NCBI RefSeq assembly: GCF_963665355.1
Contig: NZ_OY762229.1
Location: 5,479,666-5,543,665 of the forward strand
Origin: an uncultured Desulfobacter sp.
Lineage (GTDB): Bacteria > Desulfobacterota > Desulfobacteria > Desulfobacterales > Desulfobacteraceae
Length of the DNA: 64,000 bases
Direction of reading: 5' to 3'
In this document: piece by piece, positions 1 to 9,300 of the stretch
Layout of the letters: each line of letters begins with the position of its first letter
Numbering within the stretch: position 1 is the stretch's first letter
The notes under the pieces: model-generated
Database searches by the model: none
Seen by the model: the letters and a program-made list of their open reading frames with translations, nothing else
Told to the model about the DNA's origin: nothing
Translations under genes and position numbers: made by a program

Positions 1-1372
1 AGAGCAGGTTAAGGGAAACATGGGACAACAGCCGCCAGAGGGTGTCACCTTCCAGGGGAGGATCTACACTGACAGTTGGGGATGTGATATTTTTAAAATT
101 CAAAAGTTCCGGAGAGTTGGAGGTGTGTTCACAGATATCCCCCGGCATAAGCTTTTCTGCATGCCCCCCGTTGGTACAGGTCAGATCAATGGTCAGGGTT
201 TCCTGGCGATACTCGGTTTGTTCTTTTCCATAGCTTACGGCTAAAAACATCTCAAACTGGTTGGTGATGGGGGAAAACTGCCTGGACGCCTTGTAATAAA
301 ATCCCGAATGCCCCTCCAGCCTGAAATTATCCATGGAAGAGTACTCAATGGGCGTAACACTTCCCTGGCGGTACCCGGTCACCCTGTCCACACTGTAAAT
401 CTGATATCCGGAACCTGTTTTTGAGGAGGGCCGCACCTTAACCTTTTCCTTGGTATGGTCAAGCACAACAGGTTCGGCCTCAAACGGAAAATAGTTAATG
501 GCCGGGATGGAAGACAAAGAAAAATTGTCCGCTGACACTGCCGGGAATTCAAACGGCGTGTCATTGAATTCAAATTCAATATCAAACCGGTTAACATCCG
601 GACGATTCTTCCAGCTGCCCAGTCCTGACAGGTTAAAAAATAAAAATTTCTGGGGAAAGAAAAAATACTCCTGGAGCAGTGAAAAACCGGAGAACGACTG
701 GGCCGGATAGGAAAAAATACTGTTGGAGCGGTCAAATCCCATGGATTTAAGAGAAAGTGTCGGCAAAACATGGGAATGTGCTGCCTTGGGACAACTGATC
801 TTTATATGTGAAAGAAACCGGGTAAAACAGGCAAAAAGACTGGAAGCCTTCGAATATGACCCGGACAGAAAAAAGGATAACCCCTCCGGACGCCACTGGC
901 CCAGGGAAATTCCCGCAAGTTCAAAACTAAGAACAATTTTGCGGCTGTTTTCAGTAACAAGACTCTTTCCTGATATGATTCTCACCGGATGCACGTCAAG
1001 GTCAAAGCAGGTTTGAAACCGGCATTTAAGGCCATCTTTCTCCTTTGAGGAGAGCAATGTGCCCCAGGGTACCTTAATGGTTTCCAAAAGTGCCGGTTTT
1101 GGTAAAAACGTGATGATGGAAATACTTGGGACAGGCTTAAGGTAATGGGGATAAACCATGTCCATGAGGCCGTGGATGATTTCGGGGAAATCATCGTCAA
1201 TTTTATGGTAAAGATGGCCGGTCAGAAAGGCCGTGCCTTCAAGCAGGCGCTCCACATCCGGGTCCACGGATTCACTGCTGAGCATGGGCGCCGTTGCCGG
1301 ATGGGCCATGGCAAACTCTTTTGCAAGTTCCCTGAGCTTGGACAGTTCATTCTTGTAATATTTATTGTACAA
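1..1372 (-). CDS. tssF: TssF, T6SS baseplate subunit (partial, 3' end off window)
   Basis: TssF (ImpG/VasA) is a wedge subunit of the type VI baseplate and pairs with TssG and TssE in the cytoplasm. The reading frame stays open from 1372 to the left edge, about 457 codons of a family usually near 600. The N-terminus (YYKNELSKLRELAKEF, then FPEIIHGLMDMVYPHYL) is characteristic of the family. The start is a TTG at 1372: a GGCAGGGAAG Shine-Dalgarno lies a few bases upstream and there is no in-frame ATG between tssE and the conserved N-terminus. It is the last visible gene of the operon; tssG would be expected next, outside the window. Several unrelated frames are open over it, but only this one gives the family sequence. 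Confidence 0.93.
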   Translation of the reverse strand, partial: MYNKYYKNELSKLRELAKEFAMAHPATAPMLSSESVDPDVERLLEGTAFLTGHLYHKIDDDFPEIIHGLMDMVYPHYLKPVPSISIITFLPKPALLETIKVPWGTLLSSKEKDGLKCRFQTCFDLDVHPVRIISGKSLVTENSRKIVLSFELAGISLGQWRPEGLSFFLSGSYSKASSLFACFTRFLSHIKISCPKAAHSHVLPTLSLKSMGFDRSNSIFSYPAQSFSGFSLLQEYFFFPQKFLFFNLSGLGSWKNRPDVNRFDIEFEFNDTPFEFPAVSADNFSLSSIPAINYFPFEAEPVVLDHTKEKVKVRPSSKTGSGYQIYSVDRVTGYRQGSVTPIEYSSMDNFRLEGHSGFYYKASRQFSPITNQFEMFLAVSYGKEQTEYRQETLTIDLTCTNGGHAEKLMPGDICEHTSNSPELLNFKNITSPTVSVDPPLEGDTLWRLLSHVSLNLL

Positions 1373-1416
1373 TTAATTCTTCCCTGCCGGTCCCTGAAAA
1401 GATGTTTAATTTAAAA

Positions 1417-1830
1417 TCAGCTTGATATCGTAATCCGGCCACCGGGGTTCACCTTTCCCCTGAAAAAAACCGGCAGCTCCCCATGGCGGGGCAAAAAGCC
1501 TTCCAGGGTAAAGTAGACACCCAGCACATTGCCATGGTCCGCCTGGGTTTGCACCTTGACCCCGGACAACCGCCGTTCATACCTGCTTACAAGCCGGACA
1601 ATGGATTTATTGATCTTCTCCATCATGACAGTGATTGAGTCCTCGGAGTATTCGGTCAGGTTGGGCATGCCCAGGTCAAGATCAATCCGGACATTGCCGC
1701 TGCAGGTGTTCAGCAGTTTGCCAAGATTGGTCAGGATTGATCGGATCTCGATTTCAGCCGGGGTTTTACCGGATGTATCAAGCCGTGTTTCAAGGGCGTC
1801 AACCCGCTCAAGCAGTGTGAGTTGAGGCAT
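1417..1830 (-). CDS. tssE: TssE, gp25-like T6SS baseplate protein
   Basis: TssE is the lysozyme-like (gp25) baseplate subunit that nucleates sheath assembly. At 137 residues it has normal length. A short helical N-terminus precedes a gp25 core; the segment VSRYERRLSGVKV near residues 81-94 sits where the family has its conserved YEPRL-type motif, although here the central residues read ERRL. The ATG at 1830 is preceded by AAAGGGATC. It lies between hcp and tssF and is separated from hcp by a 258-bp gap that holds a large palindromic repeat, so its expression may be partly uncoupled from hcp. Confidence 0.9.
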   Translation of the reverse strand: MPQLTLLERVDALETRLDTSGKTPAEIEIRSILTNLGKLLNTCSGNVRIDLDLGMPNLTEYSEDSITVMMEKINKSIVRLVSRYERRLSGVKVQTQADHGNVLGVYFTLEGFLPRHGELPVFFRGKVNPGGRITISS

Positions 1831-1960
1831 TGCAGATCCCTTTTTTCAGATCTCTTTTTCAAATCCTTTGGAAACGGAGGCGAAAAAAGTTTAAGTTCTT
1901 CGCCCCCTTATGTAGTTACATAGTTTTTTAAAACACTATTCAGTGCCTGAGCGTAAACCC

Positions 1961-2088
1961 GTGTTTGGACGAAAAGTTGCCCAGATGCAAGGCGCAGGAA
2001 AATATGCAACCGGAGCATACTCAAGTATGTGAGGATTGCATATTTTCCTGCAACGCCGCAGATGGGTGACTTTTCGTTCAAACACTAT
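1961..2088. repeat. Long imperfect inverted repeat (MITE/REP-like) between hcp and tssE
   Basis: Two arms of roughly 60 bases, about 1961-2023 and 2024-2088, are reverse complements with a few mismatches and would fold into a long hairpin. Shared blocks include ACGAAAAGT, CAGATG and GCAGGAAAATATGCAA. The 10-mer AAACACTATT occurs at 1931-1940 and again at 2080-2089 in direct orientation, which may be an insertion footprint. There is no poly-T tail, so it is not a simple terminator. Its length and composition fit a dispersed palindromic element of the host genome; this is an inference, as no second copy lies in this window. Confidence 0.8.
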
Positions 2089-2574
2089 TTACTCATTGGG
2101 TTTTGCCCATGAGTCCTCAGACTCAACCCCATCAATCTCCTGGACCCAGGCAATTGATTCATAGGTCATTGCAATTTTTTCCATATCTTTGTAAGGCTTG
2201 TTTTCCTCGATAAAAGTCAGGGGATTGTACTCCTGCATGCTGACAATAATGGCGTTTGTCAACTTAATGGTGAAATAGTGCTCTTCCTTGCCTTTGTCAT
2301 TGATGCGGAAAAATTTATGTTCCGTGTCCACCTGCTCACCGGTGCAGCATGCCTGAAAAAGCTGTGGAGAGCATTTGCCCTTGTTAATGGTAATCTCATA
2401 GGGCAGATGGATTCTTTGTCCTGTGGGAAGCCCTGAATGCGGGTCTCTGGGGATTTCAACCTTGTGATCGAACCCGTATACCATAATCAGCTCTTCTCTT
2501 CCCGCCTGGATGCAGTCGCCCTTAAGCTCCCCCTGCTCTTTTCCGGTAATTTTAATATAGGATGTCATTGCCAT
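2089..2574 (-). CDS. hcp: Hcp, T6SS inner tube protein
   Basis: Hcp hexamers stack into the tube that is propelled from the cell by the contracting TssBC sheath; Hcp is also secreted and can carry effectors in its lumen. The 161-residue protein matches the family in length and architecture: N-terminal SYIKITGKEQGELKGDC, a GREELIMVYGFDHKV segment, a central LPYEITINKGK strand and a C-terminal MTYESIAWV strand. It follows tssC with an 82-bp gap. The large palindromic repeat begins directly after its stop codon and could stabilise the hcp end of the transcript. Confidence 0.95.
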   Translation of the reverse strand: MAMTSYIKITGKEQGELKGDCIQAGREELIMVYGFDHKVEIPRDPHSGLPTGQRIHLPYEITINKGKCSPQLFQACCTGEQVDTEHKFFRINDKGKEEHYFTIKLTNAIIVSMQEYNPLTFIEENKPYKDMEKIAMTYESIAWVQEIDGVESEDSWAKPNE

Positions 2575-2656
2575 GGTGAATTTCTCCTTTTGTTATGTGG
2601 TTAGACCCAAAGGATGAATCAGGAGTGCGTCCTGGATCCTTTAAGTCATCAGCCCG

Positions 2657-4144
2657 TTATGCTTTATCAAGTTTGCCGACCAGGGACAGGGTAAACGATG
2701 CCCCCATGTACTTGAAATGGGGCTGCAGTTTTAAAGAACACTGGTACCAGCCGGGCTCTCCCGGAACGTCATTGACTTCAATTTCCGCTTTTCTCAACGG
2801 CCGCCGGCTGCGCACCCCCGGCCCCGGTTTCTCCTGGTCGGACACATATTGCCTGATCCAGGTATTGAGTTCATCTTCCAGCTCGCTTCTTTCCTTCCAT
2901 GTGCCGATATTCTCCCGCTGGATCACCTTCATGTAATGGGCCAGCCGTGAGACAACAAAATTGTACGGCAGTTGGGTGCCCAGCTTATAGTTGAGCTCAG
3001 CTGCCTTACCCTCCTCGGTATTGGCGAATTTCTTGGGCTTTTGTACGGAATTTCCGGAAAAGAACGCGGCATTGTCACTGCCCTTTCTCATGGTCAGGCC
3101 GATAAACCCCTCCTCGGCAAGTTCAAATTCACGTCTTTCCGAAAGCATGATTTCCGTGGGGATTTTGGTCTCAATACTTCCCATGGATTCATATTGATAC
3201 AAGGGAAGGTCCTCAACAGCACCGCCCCCCTGGGGACCGATAATATTGGCGCACCACCGGTATTTGGCAAAGCTTTCAGTCATTCTGGAAGCAAAGGCAA
3301 AGGCGGCATTGCCCCACAGAAAATTTTGATTCCCGCCGGTGACATCCTCATTGAAATCAAAACTTTTGGTGGGAACCGTATTTGATCCGTAGGGCAGCCT
3401 TAAAAGAAAATGGGGAACAGTCAGACCGATATTTCGGGAGTCTTCGGATTCCCTGAACGACTGCCATTTGGCATATTGGGGGCCGTCAAAGATGGAACTT
3501 AAATCTTTAAGATTGGGAAGCTCGTTAAAACTGTCCAGACCGAAAAAACTGGACCCGGCTGCGCTGATAAAGGGCGCATGGGACATGGTTGACACGGCTG
3601 CGATATTCTGGAGCAACGCAATGTCCTGGGGTCCTGGCCCGAACTCATAATTTCCCACCATAAGGCCGTAGGGTTGGCCGCCGAACTGGCCGTATTCAGC
3701 CGTATATGCTTGTTTATAAAGGCCTGATTTCACGACTTCAGGTGCATCTTCAAAGTCATCAAGAAGATCCTGTTTGGACACATTGAGTATCTCAATGCGG
3801 GTATTTTCCCTGAAATCCGTATGATCCACCAGATACTTTAAAGATCGCCAGGAGGATTCCAGTTTTTGAAACTCTTGGTTATGCAGAATTTCATTGACCT
3901 GCATGCTCAGTTTGGCGTCAATACCGGCCATCATCTCATCAATGAGATCCTTGCTGATTTTCATGCCTTTGCGCTCGGGCTTGAGAAGCTCGTCAATAAA
4001 GGCCTGAATCCCCTGTTTGGTGGTGTCGTACCCCTCGTCCTCGGGCTTGAGGCGGGTGGCCTGGACGATCTCATCCAAAAGGGACATCTCTTCCGTTGCG
4101 GAAACCTGCTGTTCCTGTGATTCCTGTTTTTTTTCTTCCGGCAT
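2657..4144 (-). CDS. tssC: TssC, T6SS contractile sheath large subunit
   Basis: TssC (VipB) and TssB form the contractile sheath around the Hcp tube. The 495-residue length is typical. Recognisable family segments are FRENTRIEILNVSKQDLL near residue 111, GQPYGLMVGNYEFGPGPQD near 156, HAPFISAAGSSFFGL near 190, and the C-terminal FKYMGASFTLSLVGKLDK. An acidic/Gln-rich N-terminus precedes the conserved core. It lies 13 bp downstream of tssB, the standard pairing, and is translated in the same operon. Confidence 0.97.
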   Translation of the reverse strand: MPEEKKQESQEQQVSATEEMSLLDEIVQATRLKPEDEGYDTTKQGIQAFIDELLKPERKGMKISKDLIDEMMAGIDAKLSMQVNEILHNQEFQKLESSWRSLKYLVDHTDFRENTRIEILNVSKQDLLDDFEDAPEVVKSGLYKQAYTAEYGQFGGQPYGLMVGNYEFGPGPQDIALLQNIAAVSTMSHAPFISAAGSSFFGLDSFNELPNLKDLSSIFDGPQYAKWQSFRESEDSRNIGLTVPHFLLRLPYGSNTVPTKSFDFNEDVTGGNQNFLWGNAAFAFASRMTESFAKYRWCANIIGPQGGGAVEDLPLYQYESMGSIETKIPTEIMLSERREFELAEEGFIGLTMRKGSDNAAFFSGNSVQKPKKFANTEEGKAAELNYKLGTQLPYNFVVSRLAHYMKVIQRENIGTWKERSELEDELNTWIRQYVSDQEKPGPGVRSRRPLRKAEIEVNDVPGEPGWYQCSLKLQPHFKYMGASFTLSLVGKLDKA

Positions 4145-4157
4145 TACTCATACCCCC

Positions 4158-4640
4158 CTATTCTTGGATTCCAAGCTCTTTGAGTATCCTGTCCCTTGCC
4201 CCGTCATCGGAAACAAGCGCGCTGAGTTTTTTCTTAAACTCGGGCACATTCCCCAGCGGACCTTTTACGGCCTTCAGGGCATTTCTCAATTCCACCAGTT
4301 TTTTCAGTTCAGGGACCTGTTCCACAATGGCGTCGGGATTAAAATCCTTCATGGCATTAAACTTCAGACTCACGGCCATGTCCTCGTCTTCATCGGACAA
4401 TTTGCTCTTAACGCTGGCGTCAAGTTTAATGTTGTAGGAATTGAGAACATCATTAAAGTTATCTTTGTCGACATTGATGGTTTTTCTGTCCTCAAGAATG
4501 GTTTCATCCGCAGCATTGGTAAAATCACCCATCACAAGAACCTTCAAGGGGAGTTCAATCTCTTCCTTGGCATCGCCCGTGGCTGGTTTATAAACAATGT
4601 TAACCCTCTCCTTTGGTGCAACAGATGCTTCCTTGGCCAT
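4158..4640 (-). CDS. tssB: TssB, T6SS contractile sheath small subunit
   Basis: TssB (VipA) interlocks with TssC to build the sheath, and the assembled sheath is recycled by the ClpV ATPase. At 160 residues it is the usual size. Diagnostic segments are RVNIVYKPATGDAKEEIELP near residue 12, LKVLVMGDF near 33, and VSLKFNAMKDFNPDAIVEQVPEL near 90. It sits between tssA (28-bp gap) and tssC (13-bp gap). The C-terminal helix contains KKKLSALVSDD, in the region where ClpV recognition is described in other systems; that role here is inference. Confidence 0.97.
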   Translation of the reverse strand: MAKEASVAPKERVNIVYKPATGDAKEEIELPLKVLVMGDFTNAADETILEDRKTINVDKDNFNDVLNSYNIKLDASVKSKLSDEDEDMAVSLKFNAMKDFNPDAIVEQVPELKKLVELRNALKAVKGPLGNVPEFKKKLSALVSDDGARDRILKELGIQE

Positions 4641-4668
4641 AAGATGGTCTCCTTTTAATTTTATATAT

Positions 4669-6300
4669 TCAGACTAAAGTCAGTGCCTGAACCGGGTCAA
4701 GCAGGGATACCCTTTTTATAAGCCCCTGTATCAGGGCGTCATTTTCATCTTTTTCTTCAAGCCTTAAACTTGTCAGGGCAAGGGACATGGCCTCAACCGA
4801 AAGGTGGGGCTCCCAATCGTCAAGACTGTACCTGTCAATAATTTCAAGAATATCGCAGGCGTAAACAGCAGCGATTCTGGTCTGTTTGGACCCGACAAGC
4901 ACCCGTAACAGACCTGTCTTCCATAAAAATTTTTCATGCGTGGATCCGGCACGGCTTAAGCTCGCTTTAAAAAGAGACAACGCCTCATCCAGTTTGTTTT
5001 CCCGGATCAATGCGGTTGCCTGGTCCACGGCTTGGCCCACGTCAACCCGGGTTTCATCAGCACCAGGTGCGGTCTGACGGCTTGCAGTGCCGGGGCCTTC
5101 ACTGATCTGCCTGATCCACTCACGGGTGGCGTTGTCGGCAAAGGGGGTACCGTCGGCAAAAGCCAGGGTTTCAATCCCTTTAAGATTTTGAACAAAAACG
5201 CGTGTCTCGGCGTCAATGGTTCTTGACACTTGGGCGGCACCAAGTTTTTCCATGCTTTCAGACACATACCGGCTTAAATCCAGCCAGAAAAGGAACTGCC
5301 TGACCTTGTCTTCGCAGGATTCAGCAAGATCGGCCCAGCTGCCTGCATCATAAAGGCTTCTAATGCCGGCGATAATGTCACTGTCCGGCGGCTCTATCAA
5401 AGTCTTTCCGCCTGTTGCCGGCGGCAGTTCGTTAATATCGGTCCAGGCCGAAATCCGGCTCAGCCGGTAGGGCACAGGATTATATATGTTTTCACCCCTA
5501 AAGCCGTTGGCAGCCCTGCCAAGGCAGTCTAACCCCTGATCCAGCAGATCTTCGGGATCAGTTGCTGTTTCCTGTACTGCCCGGGCCCCAGGGGATGGTG
5601 AAGGAGGTGGCGTCACCGCCCGGACAGGCTTCACGGGTCCATCAACCGGCGCCGGTGCGGCAGGTCCTTCGGGTTCAGGCCTGGAGCCTGGCTCCGGCTC
5701 AGGTTGGGGGGCAGATTCCGGTTCCGGATCTGGTTGAGGCTCAGGTTCAGGTTGAACCGGCGCGTCCTCTTCAATGAGATCTGAAACCTTTCGTATCATG
5801 GGAAGAAGAAGAGGCGCATCATCCACATTTTCAGACAAAAATCTGTCAATGGCATCAAGATCACCCATCAGACTGCTGCGTTTTTCAGTGTTCCAGACGA
5901 CACCTTGTGCCCCATCAAGATACGCGCTTATTTTTTCAACCCACCAGACAACAATGCCCACCCTGCCCTTCATTCTTTTTTGGGGAGGAAACAACGTAGG
6001 CCAGAAATGTTCCAGAAGCTCCTTAAAAATGTGAACGCCCTGGCTCAAGCCGTCCCATCCGCTCTTCTTGATCAGGCCGTAATTGAGGTATGCCGCCACC
6101 TGCAGATGCTTTGACTGGGTTTCAAGAATCCGGGAAGACAGGTCAATCACGATGTCCCAGTCCACAGCGGAAACTGCCGTGGGAGATCCGAGCTTTGCAA
6201 TCTCTGCGGACAGGGCCTCAAAATCAGGCTCATACCGGACATCCTTGCCTGCCGGCGCATCTTCTGATATGGGACTTGTACCCAGGGTTTCTAATTGCAT
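4669..6300 (-). CDS. tssA: TssA, T6SS baseplate/sheath cap protein (ImpA_N)
   Basis: TssA proteins initiate baseplate assembly and, in some systems, cap the growing sheath. The 543-residue protein has an N-terminal ImpA_N domain (about residues 25-170, with SRILETQSKHLQVAAYLNYGL and FWPTLFPPQKRMKGR), a Pro/Glu-rich linker of roughly 60 residues (about 185-245, built of PEPEPQPDPEP-like repeats), and a helical C-terminal region of the VasJ type. The linker is longer and more repetitive than in many homologues and makes a flexible spacer likely. It starts 3 bp after the tssM stop, so the two are translationally coupled. Confidence 0.9.
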   Translation of the reverse strand: MQLETLGTSPISEDAPAGKDVRYEPDFEALSAEIAKLGSPTAVSAVDWDIVIDLSSRILETQSKHLQVAAYLNYGLIKKSGWDGLSQGVHIFKELLEHFWPTLFPPQKRMKGRVGIVVWWVEKISAYLDGAQGVVWNTEKRSSLMGDLDAIDRFLSENVDDAPLLLPMIRKVSDLIEEDAPVQPEPEPQPDPEPESAPQPEPEPGSRPEPEGPAAPAPVDGPVKPVRAVTPPPSPSPGARAVQETATDPEDLLDQGLDCLGRAANGFRGENIYNPVPYRLSRISAWTDINELPPATGGKTLIEPPDSDIIAGIRSLYDAGSWADLAESCEDKVRQFLFWLDLSRYVSESMEKLGAAQVSRTIDAETRVFVQNLKGIETLAFADGTPFADNATREWIRQISEGPGTASRQTAPGADETRVDVGQAVDQATALIRENKLDEALSLFKASLSRAGSTHEKFLWKTGLLRVLVGSKQTRIAAVYACDILEIIDRYSLDDWEPHLSVEAMSLALTSLRLEEKDENDALIQGLIKRVSLLDPVQALTLV

Positions 6301-6303
6301 AAT

Positions 6304-9300
6304 CTACTCTATTTCTTTCATAATTGATCCGAACCGCCTTATCCAGGGCGAATGTCTGGATGCCGAAGCCGAGAGACTCTCTTTGGCCTGCAGGGCCTGT
6401 TGATAGGTTTCAAATGATCCCCATATCAGGCTGTACATTTTACGTCCGTTGAGCTGATTTTCGTAAATAGCTCCCGGGCCTTTCAGGTCATTATCCCGGG
6501 CAAACTTTTCAACTCCCGGTTTTTCAAAGCCCATCATGATTTGAATTGTAAAATTATTGATATTCTGGCCGGCAACCCAGCCATTGTCCCCCAGCGGGGA
6601 TTGCGGGGGCAGGACAGGGGCCGGTTCAGCTTTGTCCTCCTGTGAAGGTGAAGAACTTTTCTGTTTATCATCATTTTTGGTTTTATCTTCAGCCGGGCCG
6701 GGGCCGGCCTCATTCAATACCGGGGATAAGGGTTTTGCCCATTTTTCTTTGGGAATGTTAAGTTTGGGCAGATCCCCCGCAAATATATAAGACAGGGTAA
6801 GGGATATCAGCCCCATATTTTCAAATTGCGTTTCCTGACCAGGGAAGTCATCACTGAAAAAGGTTTTGGAGTGATATTTAAAATCCGTTGCAAAGGCCAG
6901 AAAATCCGGATACTCCTTAAGCAGGGTAACACCCGGAAAATAGATATAAATCAAAACTTTTCCGCAGGTATCCGGCACCCAGTCAAAGTCGATGGTATCC
7001 GGGTAATTGAAATTTTCAAACTTGATCACCTTATCTTTGCACGTCAGGGAAAAGACCGATGATGTGGGTTTTACAAGGGCGCCTGAATTAACCTCCATGG
7101 GAACTGTTTCAAGTATAACGGCATACCTGTCTTTCAACAACGCCTGGGCAGTATCTGGTTGAACCGGGGAATCCTGCCGGGCCATTTCCTTTTCAGACAG
7201 CGGATATTTTCCTTTTGGGGAGACATATCTGGAAAAAATAACCTCCGGCACCGAAGGCGGGCGCCGTTCCAGAAATTCCAGAACAGGCTCAATCCCATTG
7301 ATATCGTAGGAGACAAAAATCCGGGTCACGTTGTTATTGACCAGAAAACCCTTGTACTCAGGAAAATCCGTTGGATCAAAGCTATGGGTGCCGTCTTTGA
7401 AATCGTACAGAAACTGTGCAAACCCCAAGCGTCCTTTATATCTTTTCTCAAGCCAGGAGTCGCCGAACTGAATGGCAAGGGAAACATCGCCGCAGGTGTC
7501 CGGCCGCCAGACAAATGTCTGGGTTTCAGGGAAATTGTTATTGATCAAAGCTGTTTTTTCCCCAGCACACTCCATGAGAAGCGTTGTGGAGTATGGCATT
7601 ATCTTCGCGTCTTCGTTAACGCTGGTGGGCAGGGTGGTAAGGTCAACAGAATATTCGTCCTGCTTTTCAAGTTTAAGCTGCTCGCCCTTATTTAAAAGCC
7701 TGAAAAACAGGTTGTTGAAGGGCAGCTTTAAGCCAAAAGCTGTTGCGGCACCAAAGCCGGTTTTCGTTTGTCCGATAAAGGCGGCGGCCTCATCGTTTAT
7801 AAACTGCCAGATTGCCCCGGAGCTTTTGTCAAACATGGTGGCATAGTATTTTTCAGGATCTGTATTTAAGGCGGTGCTTAATACGATCTCCTCCCATTTG
7901 CCCTGCAGATAAAGGGCACTTTTGGCAACGGCGTAGGTGGTCATATAATCGTAAGGGCCCTTGACCAGTTGAAAGATAACCGGTGAGGTATTGGTGGACT
8001 TAAAAAAGGCATCCAGCTGGAGCAGGCTGTTGTAGGTCAGGTTAAACGGAGCCTGCTCTTTTCCGGGATCCGACAATGCCTTGAATAAATCCGAGAACAT
8101 GTGAAAGCATTTTTCAGTATAAGCACCTGCCGCGGACAGTGTTGCCAGATGTCCCAGGTAGGTATTCCAGACCTGTGCCAGCTGCATTTTGTATTCCAGA
8201 TCCGCGTCCTCCTGGAGACCGGCATCTTTGAGGATCTTTGCCGGAGATTTGTCCAGGGCGTCCGTAATTTTTTCCTTTGTCATGGAAAGCTTGGCCAGAA
8301 AAGAACCTTCTTTCTTTTTCTGTTCCGTTTTGGCCAGGGTTTTGATCTCCTTGAGCATGGCAACGGTCTTCGCCCAGGCAGGTTCAGAATCCGGACGCAC
8401 TGAACCTGCTTCGTCCCGGAACCATTCAAACTCCTGACCCATTTTTTCCAATAAAAGAAAATAGGGATTCTGGACCGTTGTCATCAAAGCACCAAGATCC
8501 TGCCAGTTATCCACAATGGTGTCCCAGTTTATGCCTGTCGGAAACGATGCTGCGAAATCATACCAGGAACGGTAAAATTCTTTGGCATACCATGCCCAGA
8601 ATCTGTTTTCCATCCGGGAAAAGGCCGGTTTATCCCTATACGCAATTTCAATCATGTCAAGGAAGGATTTAATCTCCCGGCGGCCCGGGCGTGTAAAGGC
8701 CCCTTTGATATCTGTCGGCCGGTTTAGGGCCTCGGTATTGATCTGGTATCCTTTAATAAATGCGGATAGATCAACCCCCGGGGTCCGGCTGACCCACCGG
8801 CTGACAAGCCATTCAAAATTATCACCCTGCATCGTGACCCGGGATAGTATTTTCCGGAACATATCCAGCTTTTTCCCGGTCAAGGTCTTATCCTGGCTCC
8901 ACTCCTGATATGCATAATGGACTGCGGCCAGGCAAGGCAGATCTGTGCCGGGCAATCCCGGATCAAGGGGCGGTACAACAGGCCGCATGCTCTCCACATA
9001 AGTCCTGATGTCCGGAAGGGTGTCCTTCTCCAGTGCTTTTTCCAGAATCATGATTCTCTGGACGGCATAGGCCGCATTGTTCACCACCTCTTCGTCGGAC
9101 ACAGCTCCCTTTAAAGCTGATACACTTTCATAAAACTGATCATCCAGGGGATCAATCAGGTGCGTCCTAACGTCCTGTACAAAGCGGTCTTTTAATTTGT
9201 TTTCAAGAACAAGGCTGTGATGAAGCCCAAGCCTTGGCAGAACCCATCCGCGATTGGCTGATTCCAGGTTCTGGATCTGTGCCCTGATCCGGTCGTAATA

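Noticed and set aside
379-771. 130-codon minus-strand open frame
   Set aside because: It overlaps tssF in another frame; only the tssF frame gives family sequence across the whole stretch.
5580-5770. Repetitive Pro/Glu codons in tssA as a possible DNA repeat array
   Set aside because: They are an in-frame low-complexity linker with varied codons, not a perfect tandem repeat.
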